A stretch of DNA of 64,000 bases. Origin: Loxodes magnus. Its lineage: Eukaryota > Ciliophora > Karyorelictea > Loxodida > Loxodidae. Under the pieces are notes generated by a model. That model saw nothing but the letters and a program-made list of their open reading frames with translations. It did not search any database and was not told the DNA's origin. The translations under genes and the position numbers were made by a program. The stretch lies in assembly GCA_946699065.1 (NCBI GenBank), contig CAMPDV010000285.1, positions 1 through 64,000 on the forward strand, written 5' to 3'. Below, piece after piece: positions 37,571-51,240 of this stretch (its first letter is position 1; the number at the start of each line of letters is the position of its first letter).

Positions 37571-39579
37571 GCAAACTCTAAGTGTTATTTATAATTAATT
37601 AATTCCCAAACAAATACCTAAAATATTTTTTCAAAGAACTGCTAAGTTTATTTATGATAGAAATAGCTAAATGGACCCTTCAGTTCATTTTCTAAACCTA
37701 TTCATGCACTTTTGTTCTTTATCTAAAACTAGCATAAGATCTAACTATCAAAACTTAAGTTAACCCAATTTAGAATAAATTACTCTTTTATTATAATATG
37801 CCTACACTTAGCTAAAAATAGAAGTTAAAATGATTAAATTGGAAATAAAACAAAAATAGGATGTATTAAATAATGCATATCTATTAGCTAATAACAAATA
37901 AGAGAGAATTAAATACCTTTCAAGTTAATTATATTAGCTTTAATTTTAAAATTTAAGGAAATAGTAGGATACTTATTTATATTTTTAAGTCTATTAAAAA
38001 ATATTAAATCGTTTTGCTAAAACCTTATGAGTGATCTAAGTTTCTTAGAATGATGAAAATTTTTATTTAATGATTCAATCTTCAAATAATACAACTTTCA
38101 CTTCATATCTAGTTCATATAAACATGAAAGCATTCTTATTTGTAAACATCACACTTTTGACAAAATAATCTAAGCTAATATTCTCAATAAGTTTTAAAGT
38201 AAGCTAGACGTAAATGCTTTATTTCTAAGATGTAATTACATTAGTTTGATATCTGAAAATACACAAAGGATATATGAGTTTGTCTTAAAATAAGAAATTA
38301 AGAAATTGTAGGCTTTAGCTTTTCTTTATTATAGTGTCTATTTAATTCCTACCTTATATAAGCAAACCTTATTATATTTTGAATAGTTTTAAATAAAATT
38401 AAAGACAAAGAAAAAAGGAAAATAACTAAATGCTAGCAAATTAAATAATAATAAATAGAAGTTTAACTTAAGCTAAATGGGATTTTATACAATTAATACC
38501 TTTAATTGAAACTAAAGAATTTAAGCAAAATCTACTATATTAATTAGATGATATTTAAATCCCAAAAAATAAAGAAATATCTATTTATATAGATGCCGCT
38601 AAATATAATCTATTAGCAATTTGAATCAGCTATTTAAGAAGAAGATTAGATTATATTGCTCATTTAGTTTGATATTAAAATCTTGCTGAAGTAATCTTTA
38701 TTACTAAACTAAAAATAATTGATAATTGGATACTGGTATGAAGTATAAACATATACTTTATAAACTTTATCTAAGGGCTATAAAGAAATATCAGGATATT
38801 TTTACTTTTATATAGTTTATTTATTTGCATTAAAAAGACAATTCATATAAAGAAAAAGTTAAAGTTATAATTAAAAAAGGCAATCAAATGATAAAAAGCT
38901 AAATTAAATATTCCCAAGCACTTTAGTATTTTCTATTTCTCTTAAATATATTTCAAACATAAATAGTTTAATTATAGTATTTTTATAGTTAGACTTTCAA
39001 TAAATGAGTCAGAAATGCAACCAAAGTTAGAAATATTAAATTTTATTTTCTATCATTATATGCTTAAGCATTTACTTATAATTATTAGATTACTTTAATC
39101 TAAGAAGGATTATTTGCCTCATTTCTTATAAGTTTAGAACTATCCTTTCGTCTTATATAACTTCTTGCATATAAATTTATCTTTCTTTTTTGAAATTTGC
39201 TTAGCTTATAGAATAAAAAGACTTCCAAATCATAATTTTTTGTTCAATATCTGATTCTCATTTTAGAAACTTAAACATAATTTCATCTAGTCGAATTGGA
39301 AATTTAAGACTATCACCTATTGATTGCAGAAGAATCACTAAATATAATTTTCTGGTTTATTTTACAGGGTATAATGATTCATACAATTAAAGGTGCTTTT
39401 AAATCTTAATAGCTAATTTATAACAATTTAAGATAATTTGAAATAAAAACTAATAATTTAGTTCAGTTGAAAGCAAAACTTTAATCTGATGTACCATAAT
39501 TAAGGAAGAAATAAGTTAAAAATACCTAAAGACTAAATAATAAAATAACTCAAATACTCTTTTTAGAAAAAAGTAAGAT
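37571..39579 (+). other. Possible decayed or multi-exon coding sequence, unresolved
   Basis: Several frames look partly coding. 37670-38080 gives a K/Q-rich helical stretch (KMIKLEIKQKQDVLNNAYLL). About 38080-38420 gives a RING-like fragment reminiscent of the neighbouring genes (LICKHHTFDKIIQANI). 38900-39250 is hydrophobic, like several membrane spans. They cannot be joined into one convincing gene. They may be upstream exons of the 39580 gene or relics of an RBR-type duplicate. Confidence 0.25.
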
Positions 39580-40503
39580 ATGGATATTTTAAGCATCAAA
39601 GATTAGATAGAATTCTTTAAATGAGAACTTATTGCTTGTAAAATAAGTTATTGCATAGAACATATTAAAAAAAGGAAGGCATGTGTTCACCGAAAAAACT
39701 TATCAAAAAATTAATTATTGAATTAGCAATTTTAAATCCGTTCTTAGGAGCACTAAAAGCTATTCTTATCAGTTTGTGAAATTGAAATTAAGCATTTCAT
39801 TTAAAATAAAAATTTAGAAAATTATGAATTTATATCTAATCAAGTTGATATTAAAGATTTTCATTAAAAAGGTAAATGCTCAGTGGATAGTAAATTTGAG
39901 TTATTCAAGTCAAGAGATAAAATTTTTAGATGAAGGCAAAAGAAAAATTCTTTTAAGCTTCTTCTTTTTTCCTATAAAATTGTTACTATTCTTAAATAAA
40001 TTAATGAAATGGTTTAGACTGGAAAAAGTTTAATTTACGAGTAAGAATAAATATTAGAAATTTGGCAGTTCAACAATAAAGTAATATAATAAGCTACTTA
40101 TTGACAATAATTTACTAATGCAGAAATAAAATTAATGAGAAATCGTACTTCGAACTTTAACCCTCTCTAAGTTTAGACAATGTTTTCTAATCTGAAAAAA
40201 TATTCAATATCTTTCTGGCAGTTTTTGGCTTCTCAAATAAATTTTTTGTAGATTTAAGAATTAACGGATTTAAACCAGCTAAAGAAGTCTTTAAGATCTC
40301 TTTAGAAACGAGATTTTCAAGTCTAAAAGTGTTAGAAGCTTTTTAAGTTTGGAGAAGAAAAATTATAAGATTCTTGCTAAATAATTTATCTTGATGAAGA
40401 AGCAAAAATAATTTTCATTTATATTTTATATTTTGTTCAACTAGCGATGGCCTTTACTTAGCAATTTTTATCTAATTTATGTGCTTTCCTTATAGTTCTT
40501 TGA
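39580..40503 (+). CDS. Putative ciliate sensory-type protein segment (TmcB/TmcC-like), 307 aa
   Basis: ATG 39580 to TGA 40501-40503 is one frame of 307 codons. The segment DSKFELFKSRDKI, then a helical stretch KSLIYEQEQILEIWQFNNK and AEIKLMRNRTSNFNP..LKKYSISFWQFL, resembles the helical region found beside PAS domains and membrane spans in large ciliate TmcB/TmcC-type proteins (recognised by pattern only). It ends hydrophobically (IIFIYILYFVQLAMAF). Hydrophobic sequence upstream (38.9-39.25 kb) suggests the gene may begin earlier. Function unknown; sensory or signalling by analogy. Confidence 0.35.
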
Positions 40504-41652
40504 GAAAAAAACCTTCAGTGCATAAACTACAATATTTTTATAATTAAATAAAGCATGGTTATATATTTATAAACTTGAAGGAATTAAGAAAGAACTCTTT
40601 ATCTTAATTAAAAATTAAGCAAATATATCTTAAATTAAATGAATGAGCAAAAAGAAAATCAGATTAAATACCCTTTATTTAATTCTTTTGCTATTTGAAG
40701 CTTTTCGCCACTTTTTATTTATTTTCTTACATAATTTAAACTTTTATCAACAATAAATGAATCTGCTTTAGCATAACAAAACTGACTCTTGATCTTAATA
40801 TTATCATTTCAGTAGAATAAAGTATCAACTCTTCTATGAATTAAAATAAGCGAAAAGGATACTTAAATAGTTAATAAAAAGTAAAAATTTAACTCTTAAT
40901 TTGATTTTCTCATTCCTTAAATCTCAAGTTTTTCAAGTCCTAGCTTATAATCTAAACTTTAAAGTCTAACTTTATAATTTTAATCTAGTGTTATTTTATT
41001 GTTTTAATGACTAAAGTCTATTTAGATATAAATTAATTATAACCTTGCATTTCATTTTCAGATTAATTAAATTTATGCTTTTATTGCCAGAGTCCAAGAT
41101 CTTCTTCTTTTATTATTTTATTTATTTTTGGTGCTAATTCAAAATTTTTTCCTTGCTATATTTAAGCTATGATATTTAGGCTATTAGCAGTCAAATGAAT
41201 TTCTTTATATTTTCATTAAAAAGAATTACTAAATAAAATTCAAATTCAAATTTTTATGCTTCTCTTCTAAGTTTTTTTTAAATAATTTAAGTCTTATTTT
41301 CAACTGAAGTTTTATAAATTACATACCTATATTAGAATAGTGTTTTGGATAGATCATTAGCTTTTAAGTATTATGGAAACTTATGACCTTTTAACGTAAT
41401 AACCATATTAAAATGATTTATCAAGTAAATTAGTTTTAGTTTATATGAGAGAGTGCTTAACGTTAATTGATTATTGATCATAATTGCATATAAGCTATTG
41501 GTCTATATGTTTTTATATGCTAATGATTATTTTATCATTTTAAGAGCTTATAGAAAATACCACAAGATAATTTAAGCTTAAGAAGCTCTATTTACATAAC
41601 TGGATTAATTATATATTTCTATTTAAAAGCTTCATATTGCTTATATAATAAG
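40504..41652. other. AT-rich gap before the tRNA
   Basis: No domain or repeat partner seen. Confidence 0.45.
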
Positions 41653-41725
41653 GCGGTTTTAGCGCAGTCGGTAGCGCGTCAGTCTCATAATCTGAAGGTC
41701 GTGAGTTCGATCCTCACAAACCGCA
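41653..41725 (+). tRNA. tRNA-Met (elongator), anticodon CAT
   Basis: A 73-nt cloverleaf: acceptor GCGGTTT/AAACCGC, D arm GCGC-AGTCGGTA-GCGC, anticodon arm TCAGT-CTCATAA-TCTGA, variable AGGTC, T arm GTGAG-TTCGATC-CTCAC, discriminator A. The anticodon arm and variable loop match the eukaryotic elongator tRNA-Met, including the U-U pair at 31-39. There is no intron and no encoded CCA. A T run (TTTTTGTTT) follows at once, serving as the pol III terminator. Confidence 0.96.
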
Positions 41726-43447
41726 TTTTTGTTTCAATGATAGTAAACTTAAAATCTAAATTAATAGCTTATATGATAACTTTTACTATTAAGTAATTAA
41801 TCAAGCAAAATAATTAAAAAGCTAAGTTCTTTACTTCAAAATAATTGGCCCTATTATTAAATCTAATTAAGAACATTCTTATTTTAAATTAAGCTAGTTT
41901 TTCGTCTATTTTAGTAGATATATTAGTGCTATTTCACTTACCCTTTAAATTTTCTTTCTAGGTCTAAACAACGTTGGAACAATAATCCAACTTCTACCTA
42001 TTTTTAGCCTGATGTAGCTTAATCCTTTTTAAAATTTATTTTTATAAGTTAAATCTTGAGTTTTTATTAAAGGCAATTAAACTTCTTAATTTAACCAGAG
42101 GACTAAAAGGAAATAATCCTATTTATTTTAATCTAAGATGAAATATTTAAATATGCTTATTTATATCCCATAATGGTAAAATATAATGATAAATATAATT
42201 AAAGATTAGAGATAGAAAAATAGACTAAAATATTTTCTTTGTATAAGATTTAACTTCTAACTATCAAACTAAGTAAATGGAAGTGTATTTAAATTACTTT
42301 TGTAAAACTAGCCTAATTAACTTAAAATAGATGAAATGACACTAAGGAATATGCAAAGTTGCATTTTATTTAATATATCCTCATAATATTTTTAGTCTAT
42401 AGCTACAAAAGTAAAAGAGGACTTTAAAATAGCTATATAATTAACTAATGAAGCAGTTGAGTTAAAAAATAAAATAAGTAACATCTGAACATCAAATATA
42501 GATGTGAGTCTTATTTAAATAATTCTAGTCAATTGAGAGCATTTAGCCTAGTAAAAAGCTTTAAAATTAAATCTGGCTATTATATACAGCAAATAATAAT
42601 AGCTATAAAAATAATCTCAATATCCAGCACTAGTTAGTAGACTTAAGCTTAAATATAAGCTCTCAAATAGGATTTTGATAAAATTAATTAAATGAGAAAT
42701 AATAAGATATAACTTGATTATTAAAATAGTCTAAAATATCTATAAGTAAATTAAGGAAAGAATAACTTTTATTTATTTGATAAAATATTATATTTATCAT
42801 TAGATTGTTTAACTTTAGACTCCTATACTTATTTATCTCCTATCTATCTATTTTCACAGTAATAAAGTAACAACTTTTTAAGATTAGAATCGATATATTG
42901 CATAGCAATCTAATTTTATGTTTTAAACTACGAAGGAATTGCTAAAACGATATGATGATAAGGATCCATTATTCTACTTATTTAGTAATTGATAAATGAA
43001 GCATAATAAATAAAGATAGTAATAAGTCTCTAAAGTATTTTACATGCAACTAGACTTGATTTTATTACCCTTCATAGTTAGCTTTAATATAATTAAATTT
43101 ACTTTAAAAACTTATCAAAACTCCGTAGCTCAAACAACTAAAATCTATTTTCTCAGCAAATAGATAAATCTTTCAATCCTTCAACTATTATTACACTCAA
43201 CTTAATACTTTCTATATATATTCTCTTCCTACTCATCAAACTATCAACACTTTCCTTCATATTTATTGACCTAGTTACCATATTTACCCCAGATAATATC
43301 ATAATATTAAACTAATAGCTGATAGATAATAATTAATCCAAATAAAAAGGAAAAAAAGCCTAAAATTACATTGTAAAAAGTTTATTTTAGAATAACTAAG
43401 CTATCTCTATATATTTATACTCTTATAACTTTAATATTGTTATAATT
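41726..43447. other. AT-rich gap, no gene seen
   Basis: No domain, tRNA or repeat partner recognised between the tRNA and the next large gene. Confidence 0.45.
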
Positions 43448-46400
43448 ATGAGTAATAATAAGCTTATACCCTTTGAAATTGACGAGTCGTAGTAACTAAA
43501 ATAGTAATAGATCAATAGCGCGTCTCCATAAATTTAAGGGCTTAAAACGTAAAATTTTGGCCTTAATTGAGGGGATTTTAGAAAATCTCCTATGTTGGAT
43601 TAAGGAATGAATATACAGAAGCAAGATTTTAATCCTTTGATAAATCCAGCTAAACGGTAATAAAGTGATATAATGGAATAGAGATAGTTGAAGCTTTAAT
43701 CAAAATCAATTATCTAATTTTAAAATCAAATGCCATCTTCCTAGAGCTATAATTTTAAGTAAGCACCTTCAATTATTGAACCATTTTAAGTTTGTAATTA
43801 GATCTATACTCAATAATTTAATTAAAATTCTCCAAGTATACCCCAGAAATTCAACTAGTAGCAGAAATAAGGATTTGAATATAGCTAAAAAATATCTAAT
43901 CTTTCAGACGTTTAGAGCTTCTAGACAAATGTAGATGAGAATACTAAAACTTTATTCTAGCAATAGTATGAATAGTAATCGCCTAAAGAAGCATAACAAG
44001 CTTAACTGAAGGAAGAAAGTATAAATAATTAGAGTTTATAACCTTAGTTTGACACTTAACAGTAAGCATACTCTCCATAAGACAACCAATATTAAACCTA
44101 ATAGCAGAATCAGCCAATTTAGTTTTTTCCTTCTAGTCCTTCTTAAAGTTAAAACTAAAAATAGCAGTCATCCTTAATGCCTCAGCCTTAAATCGGTAAC
44201 CAAATATAAGGTATTAATTGTCTTTCTAACTAGGCACCTTAAGTAGATATCTAACAAATTTCAGCGCAAAAGACTTAACCATAGAATGTTTAAAGTTTTA
44301 GAAAGCCTTAAGAAAAAAGCAATCAATATAGTCCTTAGTACTAACAGCATTAATAGAATATAAAAGGACTATAAATGAATGAAGCATAGATATAGAAATA
44401 ATATTCTAGTAATGAATTTTAAAATGCTATACAAGGTAAACAGAATCAGATTAGTCCTAGCAAATAAGTAAACTAGCAATAAATTTAGTCTAATTAACTT
44501 AACTTAATACCATTGTAATAGAAAAGACTGCAGCCTTTCAACGAAATTTAATAAGATTAAATTAATAGCAATGCTAGTAATGCTTAAAACTAAGAGAATT
44601 CGCTGTATTTACTATAGCCATAAATTATGTTACCTCCAGAAAGCTTTACTTAAGTAATTGTACCTCTTACTTAGAAAGCAGTCTAGCAAGACTTGACAAC
44701 AAAAGAACTAAACAAAACGATGGAAAATAGTAAAATTTCCTTAGAATTTGACTAACTTTAATAAGGTTAAATTTAACAGGATGAAATATAATAAAGCCCA
44801 TAAAAATTAATTGAGATAAGGAAAAACAATCCTCAAAATTTAAATGTCAGTTAATAGAACTAAGGTTAGATAGGATAATAGGGGTAAAAAGTGGGGAATC
44901 ATAATATGGTAGATATGTATGGGAATCCTATAAACTAAAATAGATAATTTTAATAGTAATAGAAGATAATCGTTGAGACTCCTAATTAAACAAAGTAAGA
45001 GTAAGTTACTCCGAGAATGAAACTATACTCTGTTCTTGAATAAAACTAGTTCAACTCTTTAATTTAGAAAAAAGTGCATGAGTTAATCAAAACATATGAC
45101 GCCTATAGATAAGGTGCTGAAGATGGAAACAGCTTCTATAGATCTGTCGGAATAGCATATCTAGAACACTTAATTCGATCAACAACTCCTATATAAGAGT
45201 TAGTTGAACTTATAAAAAAAATATAGAATAATTTCCAATAGTTCAGAGGTACCCAAGTAAGTGTTAAATCTAAAATGGGAAATATACACAGCTCAACAGT
45301 CATTTAAAGCTTATTAAAATATTTGAAAATACTCTTTCAACTAAAGTAATAAAGAATGACAATAGAAGTTTTTAAAAAACTAGAAAGAGATATATAAAGC
45401 AATGCAGAACTAATTGACACTTACTTAGTCATGTTTCTTAGAATTATAAATTGTAATTTTATTGAAGATAATTGGAACTAGAATTTGAAATTAGTAAATA
45501 AGACACCATAATAAAAAGAATGCTTACTTTAATAAGAAGTATTAGTTATGGAGGAAGAAGCTGAAGGAGTTACCATTTTTAGTTTAGCTTATGCTCTAAA
45601 CGTTGCAATATGTATAGAAACTTTGACAGAATAAAAATAAGTAATAGGACTAACTGCTGAAGGAGACAATTGCTAGCTAGACTAAAAACTACCAGCAATC
45701 TATATTCTGCATAATGAGGGAAGCTACTAAATTCTTTATACAAGAGAGGCAAATTCAATAGATGGATATGATATCTTTTAAGAAATTTATAGAGAGAACT
45801 ATATAGTTATACCTCCTTAACTGTAAAAGAATTACAAGCAAAAACCTTTATATCTCAGTGAAGAGAAAGAAGAAGAAAATAATAACTGGTAGGAAGAATT
45901 AAAAAACCTTACCTAAAAGAACGAATAACATATTTAGCAAATCAACATGTATAAATATTAAATATCCTAAATTAAATAGTAGCCATAAGAAAATAATTAG
46001 AGTTTAGATTTAGAAATAAGAGGTTGGTTCTAAAAACTTAGTATTTTGGCAGAGCTACTTTTCTCAAGAATAATATTATTCTATGAACAAGTAAACAACC
46101 TTAAGAATCCATAAGTCTAAAATTAGCAATCCTAGAGATATTCTGAAGAAGATGAAAATTTTAAAAATTAATTGACGAAGTTGGCAGACTAGCTTGTAAT
46201 TACAGAATTCAAAAATAAAGAAATTATTAATTTTAGCACTTAAATGCTTAGCAATAAATTCCTAGAGCTATAAAATATATTTGCAAGGTAAAATTCTGGA
46301 AGTAATAGCCCAATGTTAAGATGTGCCAATTGTAAATCTAATCAAGATGTTATATTAATCAATTGTGGAGATCAATTTTGTAGATAGTGCTTGGGGAACT

Positions 46401-48160
46401 AGATAACTTAATGCACCAATAAATAAATTTTAGTACTTCCAGGTGAAGTTGGAAGTAATCTGTTAAAATGTAAAGTCTGTAAAACTAATTACTTAGAGAA
46501 GGATATCTAAATAGTGTTTGGGAATCAAACATTTAAATAGGCTTATTTATTGAGAGAGTAAAGAAGAGAGTAAAGGAATCAAAACTAAGTGTAAAGGCTT
46601 CCTTAATAATAGCTACTTAAATAATTACCGCAACAAAACTAGCTAAATGATATTTAAAATTAGATAGCTCCAGTTTAGTAAAACATATAAAAATCGCCAG
46701 TCTAAAAAGAATTGCCAAAGATATAAATTTAGATTCCATAGTGCAGTTTGAAATACTGTAAAATGAAATAATACTCGCCTGAAGAACAAAATTAAGCCAT
46801 TGGTATAGACTTAGATTGCGGTCACTTCTATCACTGTATTTGTGTTTACACTATTTTTCTTGATGCGTAAGCTAAATGCAAAGTTTGTAACAAACAAATT
46901 TCTACAAATAATAAGGAATTTATTAGAGAGACTGCATTATAAATGGAGCTCTATCCTTAAAATGAAATAATAACTCCTTAAAAAAGCAAAAGTAAAGCTG
47001 AACTTATATATGAAGAGTAAAATAAATGCGAGAGACTAGGATGCAACTTGAAAAGCAGAGATACTTACTAGTTGATTAACTGTAGACATACTTTCCACAG
47101 AAATTGCCTCTAAGAATAAATTAATAAGTACAGGTAAGAAGTATTTTCTTGCTTATGTTCTTTATGCTTTGATTCGTTCACTGCTTAAGACTATGAAAAG
47201 TTTACAGGGAAAAAATATGTTGGAGGACTTGATACTTAAAAAAAGAGAAGAGATGAAGAACACTTAGCAAAGAAAAGATAAGAATAAATTGAAAGCCAAT
47301 AATTTAAATGCCATATTTGCTATTGTGATTTTTAAATTAACTAAATGAGAACTTTAAATTGTGACCATAGAATATGTAGCACTTGTTTAACTCAATATAT
47401 TGAAAATTAAATAAATTAGGGAAAATTCAGAACAGAAGATTTGATATGTACGTTCATTTCGAAAGATGGAAAATAGTGTGATATGCCTTTAGAGAGAGGA
47501 ATTGATGGAAATAATGATTTTGGAATAATTCAAGCAGCTCTTAATAAAGACTATTTGGATAAACTTTCCAAGTTTAGAATAAGCTAAATGCCTGGAATTA
47601 TGTAAGATTTTTAATTTAGACATTGTCCAAATGAGATCTGCAATAGTTTGTTTGAAGTTCCTTAAGAAGCATTTATAGTAAATTGCCTTGGATGCAGTGC
47701 AAAATTTTGCTCTAGATGTTTAGACCAACCCCATGCCGGAAATTGTTAAGATTATGCAATCTAGAAGGTAATAGTTTATTAAATTAGGCAAGAGAAGCAG
47801 TCCGAGGTGCAGGACTGGATGTTAGAAAATGTCCATTTTGTGGAAACTTTGCAACAAAGGATGCTGGATGTGAACATGTTATTTGCATCTAATGTAATAA
47901 TGAATGAACTTTTTGCTGTGAATAAAGACGAAGTGTAAGTTTTGTAAAATTAGCCAATATTAGCACATGGAAATCACTATCACGCTTAAGGATGCTGGTG
48001 TTATGATGAGTTTAAAGGGCCAGATAAAATGGAATAAAGTTGCGATGAATGCAAAAATCAAGGAAATTTATGTCAAAGACCAGGTTAGATAAATCAAGAA
48101 TTATTGTCTTTTAATTTGAAAGCACAAGAAGAAAGAAATAAAAGAGATGGTATTAAATGA
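43448..48160 (+). CDS. Pseudo-otubain / triple-RING / RBR E3 ligase 2 (1551 aa)
   Basis: ATG 43448 to TGA 48158-48160, with introns 47602-47619, 47768-47787 and 47935-47953 (18, 20, 19 nt) at the same aligned sites as in the 34.1-kb paralogue. Residues 1-540 are Q/N-rich. Residues 550-775 are otubain-like (EDGNSFYRSVGIAYLEHLI; FLRIINCNFIEDNWNQNL; PAIYILHNEGSYQILY), with Ser562 in place of the catalytic Cys and Ser759 in place of His. Three RING-like units follow, from C959 (CANCKSN..CGDQFCRQC), C1099 (DLDCGHFYHCIC) and C1194 (LINCRHTFHRNCL). The RBR module has RING1 from C1288 (CHICYCDF), IBR (HCPNEIC..FCSRCL) and RING2 with the transthiolation Cys1462 intact (GCEHVIC). It is probably an active RBR ubiquitin ligase with a non-cleaving ubiquitin-binding domain. 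The first two RING units are absent from its paralogue. Confidence 0.88.
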
Positions 48161-49899
48161 AAGTCTTAACATTTCTATTCTTTTAAATATTTTATGAAAT
48201 ATATAACTTACTAAAGCTAAAATCCCATTTATTTTCTTTATATCCACAATTAAAATTTAAAATAGATAGAATCATTTTCAAGGAAATATAAAGAGTAAAG
48301 TTATTATTTGCTTGTATATGAATCAAAAATTAAGTAGTTAACAATGAATACTAATATGATATTTCTAGTTTAATAAAGATAAACAAATTTGAAATGCAAC
48401 TAAACTAATTTTAGCTAAATAATTAGAAATTATAATCTTTCAATCTAATTTAATATCACTAAGCATCCAGTCAAATTTTTTAAACCAAATCACTTAGAAT
48501 ACAACCTGAGAGTTTAAAATTTCAAATAAAATAAATAGTAAAAGCTAGATAATATTAGATGCCTCTATTAAGAATAATAATAAAAGGGATTTAAATTATT
48601 ATTAATCGAGAATTACAAGAAATAATTTATTAGGTAAAATAACAAATATTATAGTACACTCTTCATTTTAGCTTTTAAATTTACAATATAATAATTTTCA
48701 AAGATATGAAAGAAGGTTCAAATAATCATGAATTATTATTTACATCAATTACTTAGTTACATAATAGATAGTAAAAGGAATTATTAATTATATAGCTTTA
48801 TAGAATCAATTACTATTTGTTTAACTATTGGTTTTTAAAATGATTATAGATATATTTAGTCTATTAAACCTGAATCTGTTACTCTAGTTATAAGAAATTA
48901 AGTTTTCTTTATTTTATTAATACTCTTTATTCTTTTACTCTCGTTAAATTTAAGATCATTTTATCCTTTTATCTCAATCTATTGTCAATTAATGCTTTCG
49001 TATTTTTACACAAAGACATCAAAATAAAATATAAGAAATTAAAGTCATAACTACTGTATATTATTCCCCAACTCTACTAAATAAGCTCTAAATATTAAAA
49101 ATAAATAGCCTTATTATTATTCCTTCTATGCTTATGGATCTAATTAATAAATACTCTTTATTTAATTATTTTATTTGCTAATACTAGAAACATTGGATTT
49201 ATTAGTTAAAGAATGAAGTTGATAGATATAAGCTTATATGAAATTGAAGGTTTTCTATAATTTAACTAAACAGAATCAAAGTTACTTTTTATTCTTATGA
49301 CAAACTACTAAGCAATGTAGCTTTTATTCGTTCATACTCACTCTATTATATAAATAGATTTAAGTAGACAGAGATAGCTATGGTATAGTTACACTCTTAT
49401 TAGAAGCATTAAGATAATTGAACTATAAGCTAAAGAAAGATTTATCTTAATTATTCTTTTATTTATATTTATTAAGCCTGAAATTCTATAACTATATATA
49501 ATCAAAGCATAGAAAAAGGGATTTAATATTCTTCAATAAGCAAGATATTAAAATAAATAATTATTATGTCTCTATACTTAGAATTTAGATATATAGCGTA
49601 TTTGCGAAATCACTCTGTTCTATGTTTTCTATGGTATTCGTTATTATTTTTCTCTCATTATATTTAAACATATATATGTATTAGGTGAACTAATAGCTTT
49701 AATATTTTCCTAAGGAATGCAGATCATTATTTTTAAGATTATAAGTTCTATTATAGCAAAGATAACTAATTCTAACTTCAGCACTTGAATAATCAATCTA
49801 GGCTATATAAAAACTAGCATTTTCTTAAATAAAAAAAGAAAGCTAATAAAAAGCTTTAAGTGCTAAGTTATTTTCCTTAAGCTTTTATAACTAAAGATT
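48161..49899. other. AT-rich gap
   Basis: No convincing domain; some hydrophobic frames near 48.9-49.1 kb and 49.6 kb are not specific. Confidence 0.4.
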
Positions 49900-51240
49900 T
49901 GTATTAAATGACTATTAATAAATTAGTAGAAGTGAATATAGATTTAAATCTAAACTTATCTAGTAAAAATAAATTAGGAAAATAGTTATTATTAGATGAA
50001 TAATTAAACGAGGCAAATTATTCTTAAGGTATTAGGATCTGCTTTAATATAGAATTAATAAATTAATTATTATTAAATCAGTTGATAAGCTTAACTTTTA
50101 TAAGTATTGTAGTTACTAATTAGTATTATATTCATTTAAGCTTGTTTATAATTATAATGCTTACTTATAGAAGATTGAAAAATACTTGGAAAATCTTTCT
50201 AATTTCTTCACCCCAAAAAATATTGATATAATATTTCCTTAGAAGTCTATTTATTTCCTTAAGTAATATTTAGACAATAAAATTTACAATCTGATAAGCC
50301 TATTCGTAGATAATACACTCTTATAATAGCTTTCCCTTTATAATTTAAGAAAAAGCTAATAGTTATTTAATTATTGTATGATGCTTAGAAAAAATTGTTC
50401 TTAAACATATCTACTTCCTCATATTTTTAAGCTGTCTTAATTTTATTAAAATTGTTCAAGGATTTAATAAGTTAATTATATGGCTGCATAAGGAATAAAG
50501 GAAGAAGAGGATAGTTGCTTATTATATAAGAGAGAAGCACATTACTTAAATATGGGAACTTAATCTAAAATTTTAGTCAAAGAATAAGAAATAATTATGA
50601 CTCTACTTTACAATTTAATTCTCTCACTCATAACTATTATTAATACCCAGCTTGTTTAGTAAATGTAGGTATTAATGATATAAATCTAATGTAAAAAGTA
50701 TTAAAGCGAACACTATATTAAATTAAAGGGAGAAGAATCTTCTAAATTAGCATCTTTAAAGATATTTTTTCTTTAGTTATAAAAATTAAAATAATTAAAG
50801 GTTTATATGTCATCTTAAATAGCCTAGCTATTTTGGGAGGCTTTATAATTTTACACATTAACTGATTTGGTTTACTAAAAGCTTGTGTTTAGAACCTTAA
50901 GGTTTATTTAATTTCGACTTTCGAAATAAATATTTTGTATACTTGCATCAATGAAATAAAAGTAAATACTTATACAGTTTCATATTTACTTCTTTAGAGA
51001 TATACTTGATAAAGCTAAGAAAAAGGGGATAGTTAAAATTAATGGAAGAATAGTATAATAAAATATAGTAATTGCTTCTAATAAAGCCCTACATTTAGCA
51101 TATCTTAATAGATACCCACTAAAGCAATATAAAGATTCATTCTTTTATTTATAAAAGAAAATAACTCTAAAATCTTAGATTTATAAGCTTTAAACAGCGT
51201 GATCCTTTTAGTACAATAAGAAATCTTCTTCAAAGTTTAT
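49900..51240 (+). CDS. Possible leucine-rich-repeat protein, boundaries uncertain
   Basis: Coding-like frames include SNFFTPKNIDIIFPQKSIYF, TLLQQLSLYNLRKSQQLF, IKEEEDSCLLYKREAHYL and an LRR-like end (LASLKIFFLQLQKLKQLKV; LVFRTLRFIQFRL) followed by a basic closing segment (DKAKKKGIVKINGRIV). The leucine spacing and basic close recall the LRR part of the MORN/LRR gene. The frame is not constant across the region, so it is either a decayed copy or contains tiny introns I cannot place. Confidence 0.3.

Noticed and set aside
37571-38420. A third RBR-type gene
   Set aside because: Only a loose RING-like string with missing ligands and shifting frames; no otubain or RBR remnant found.
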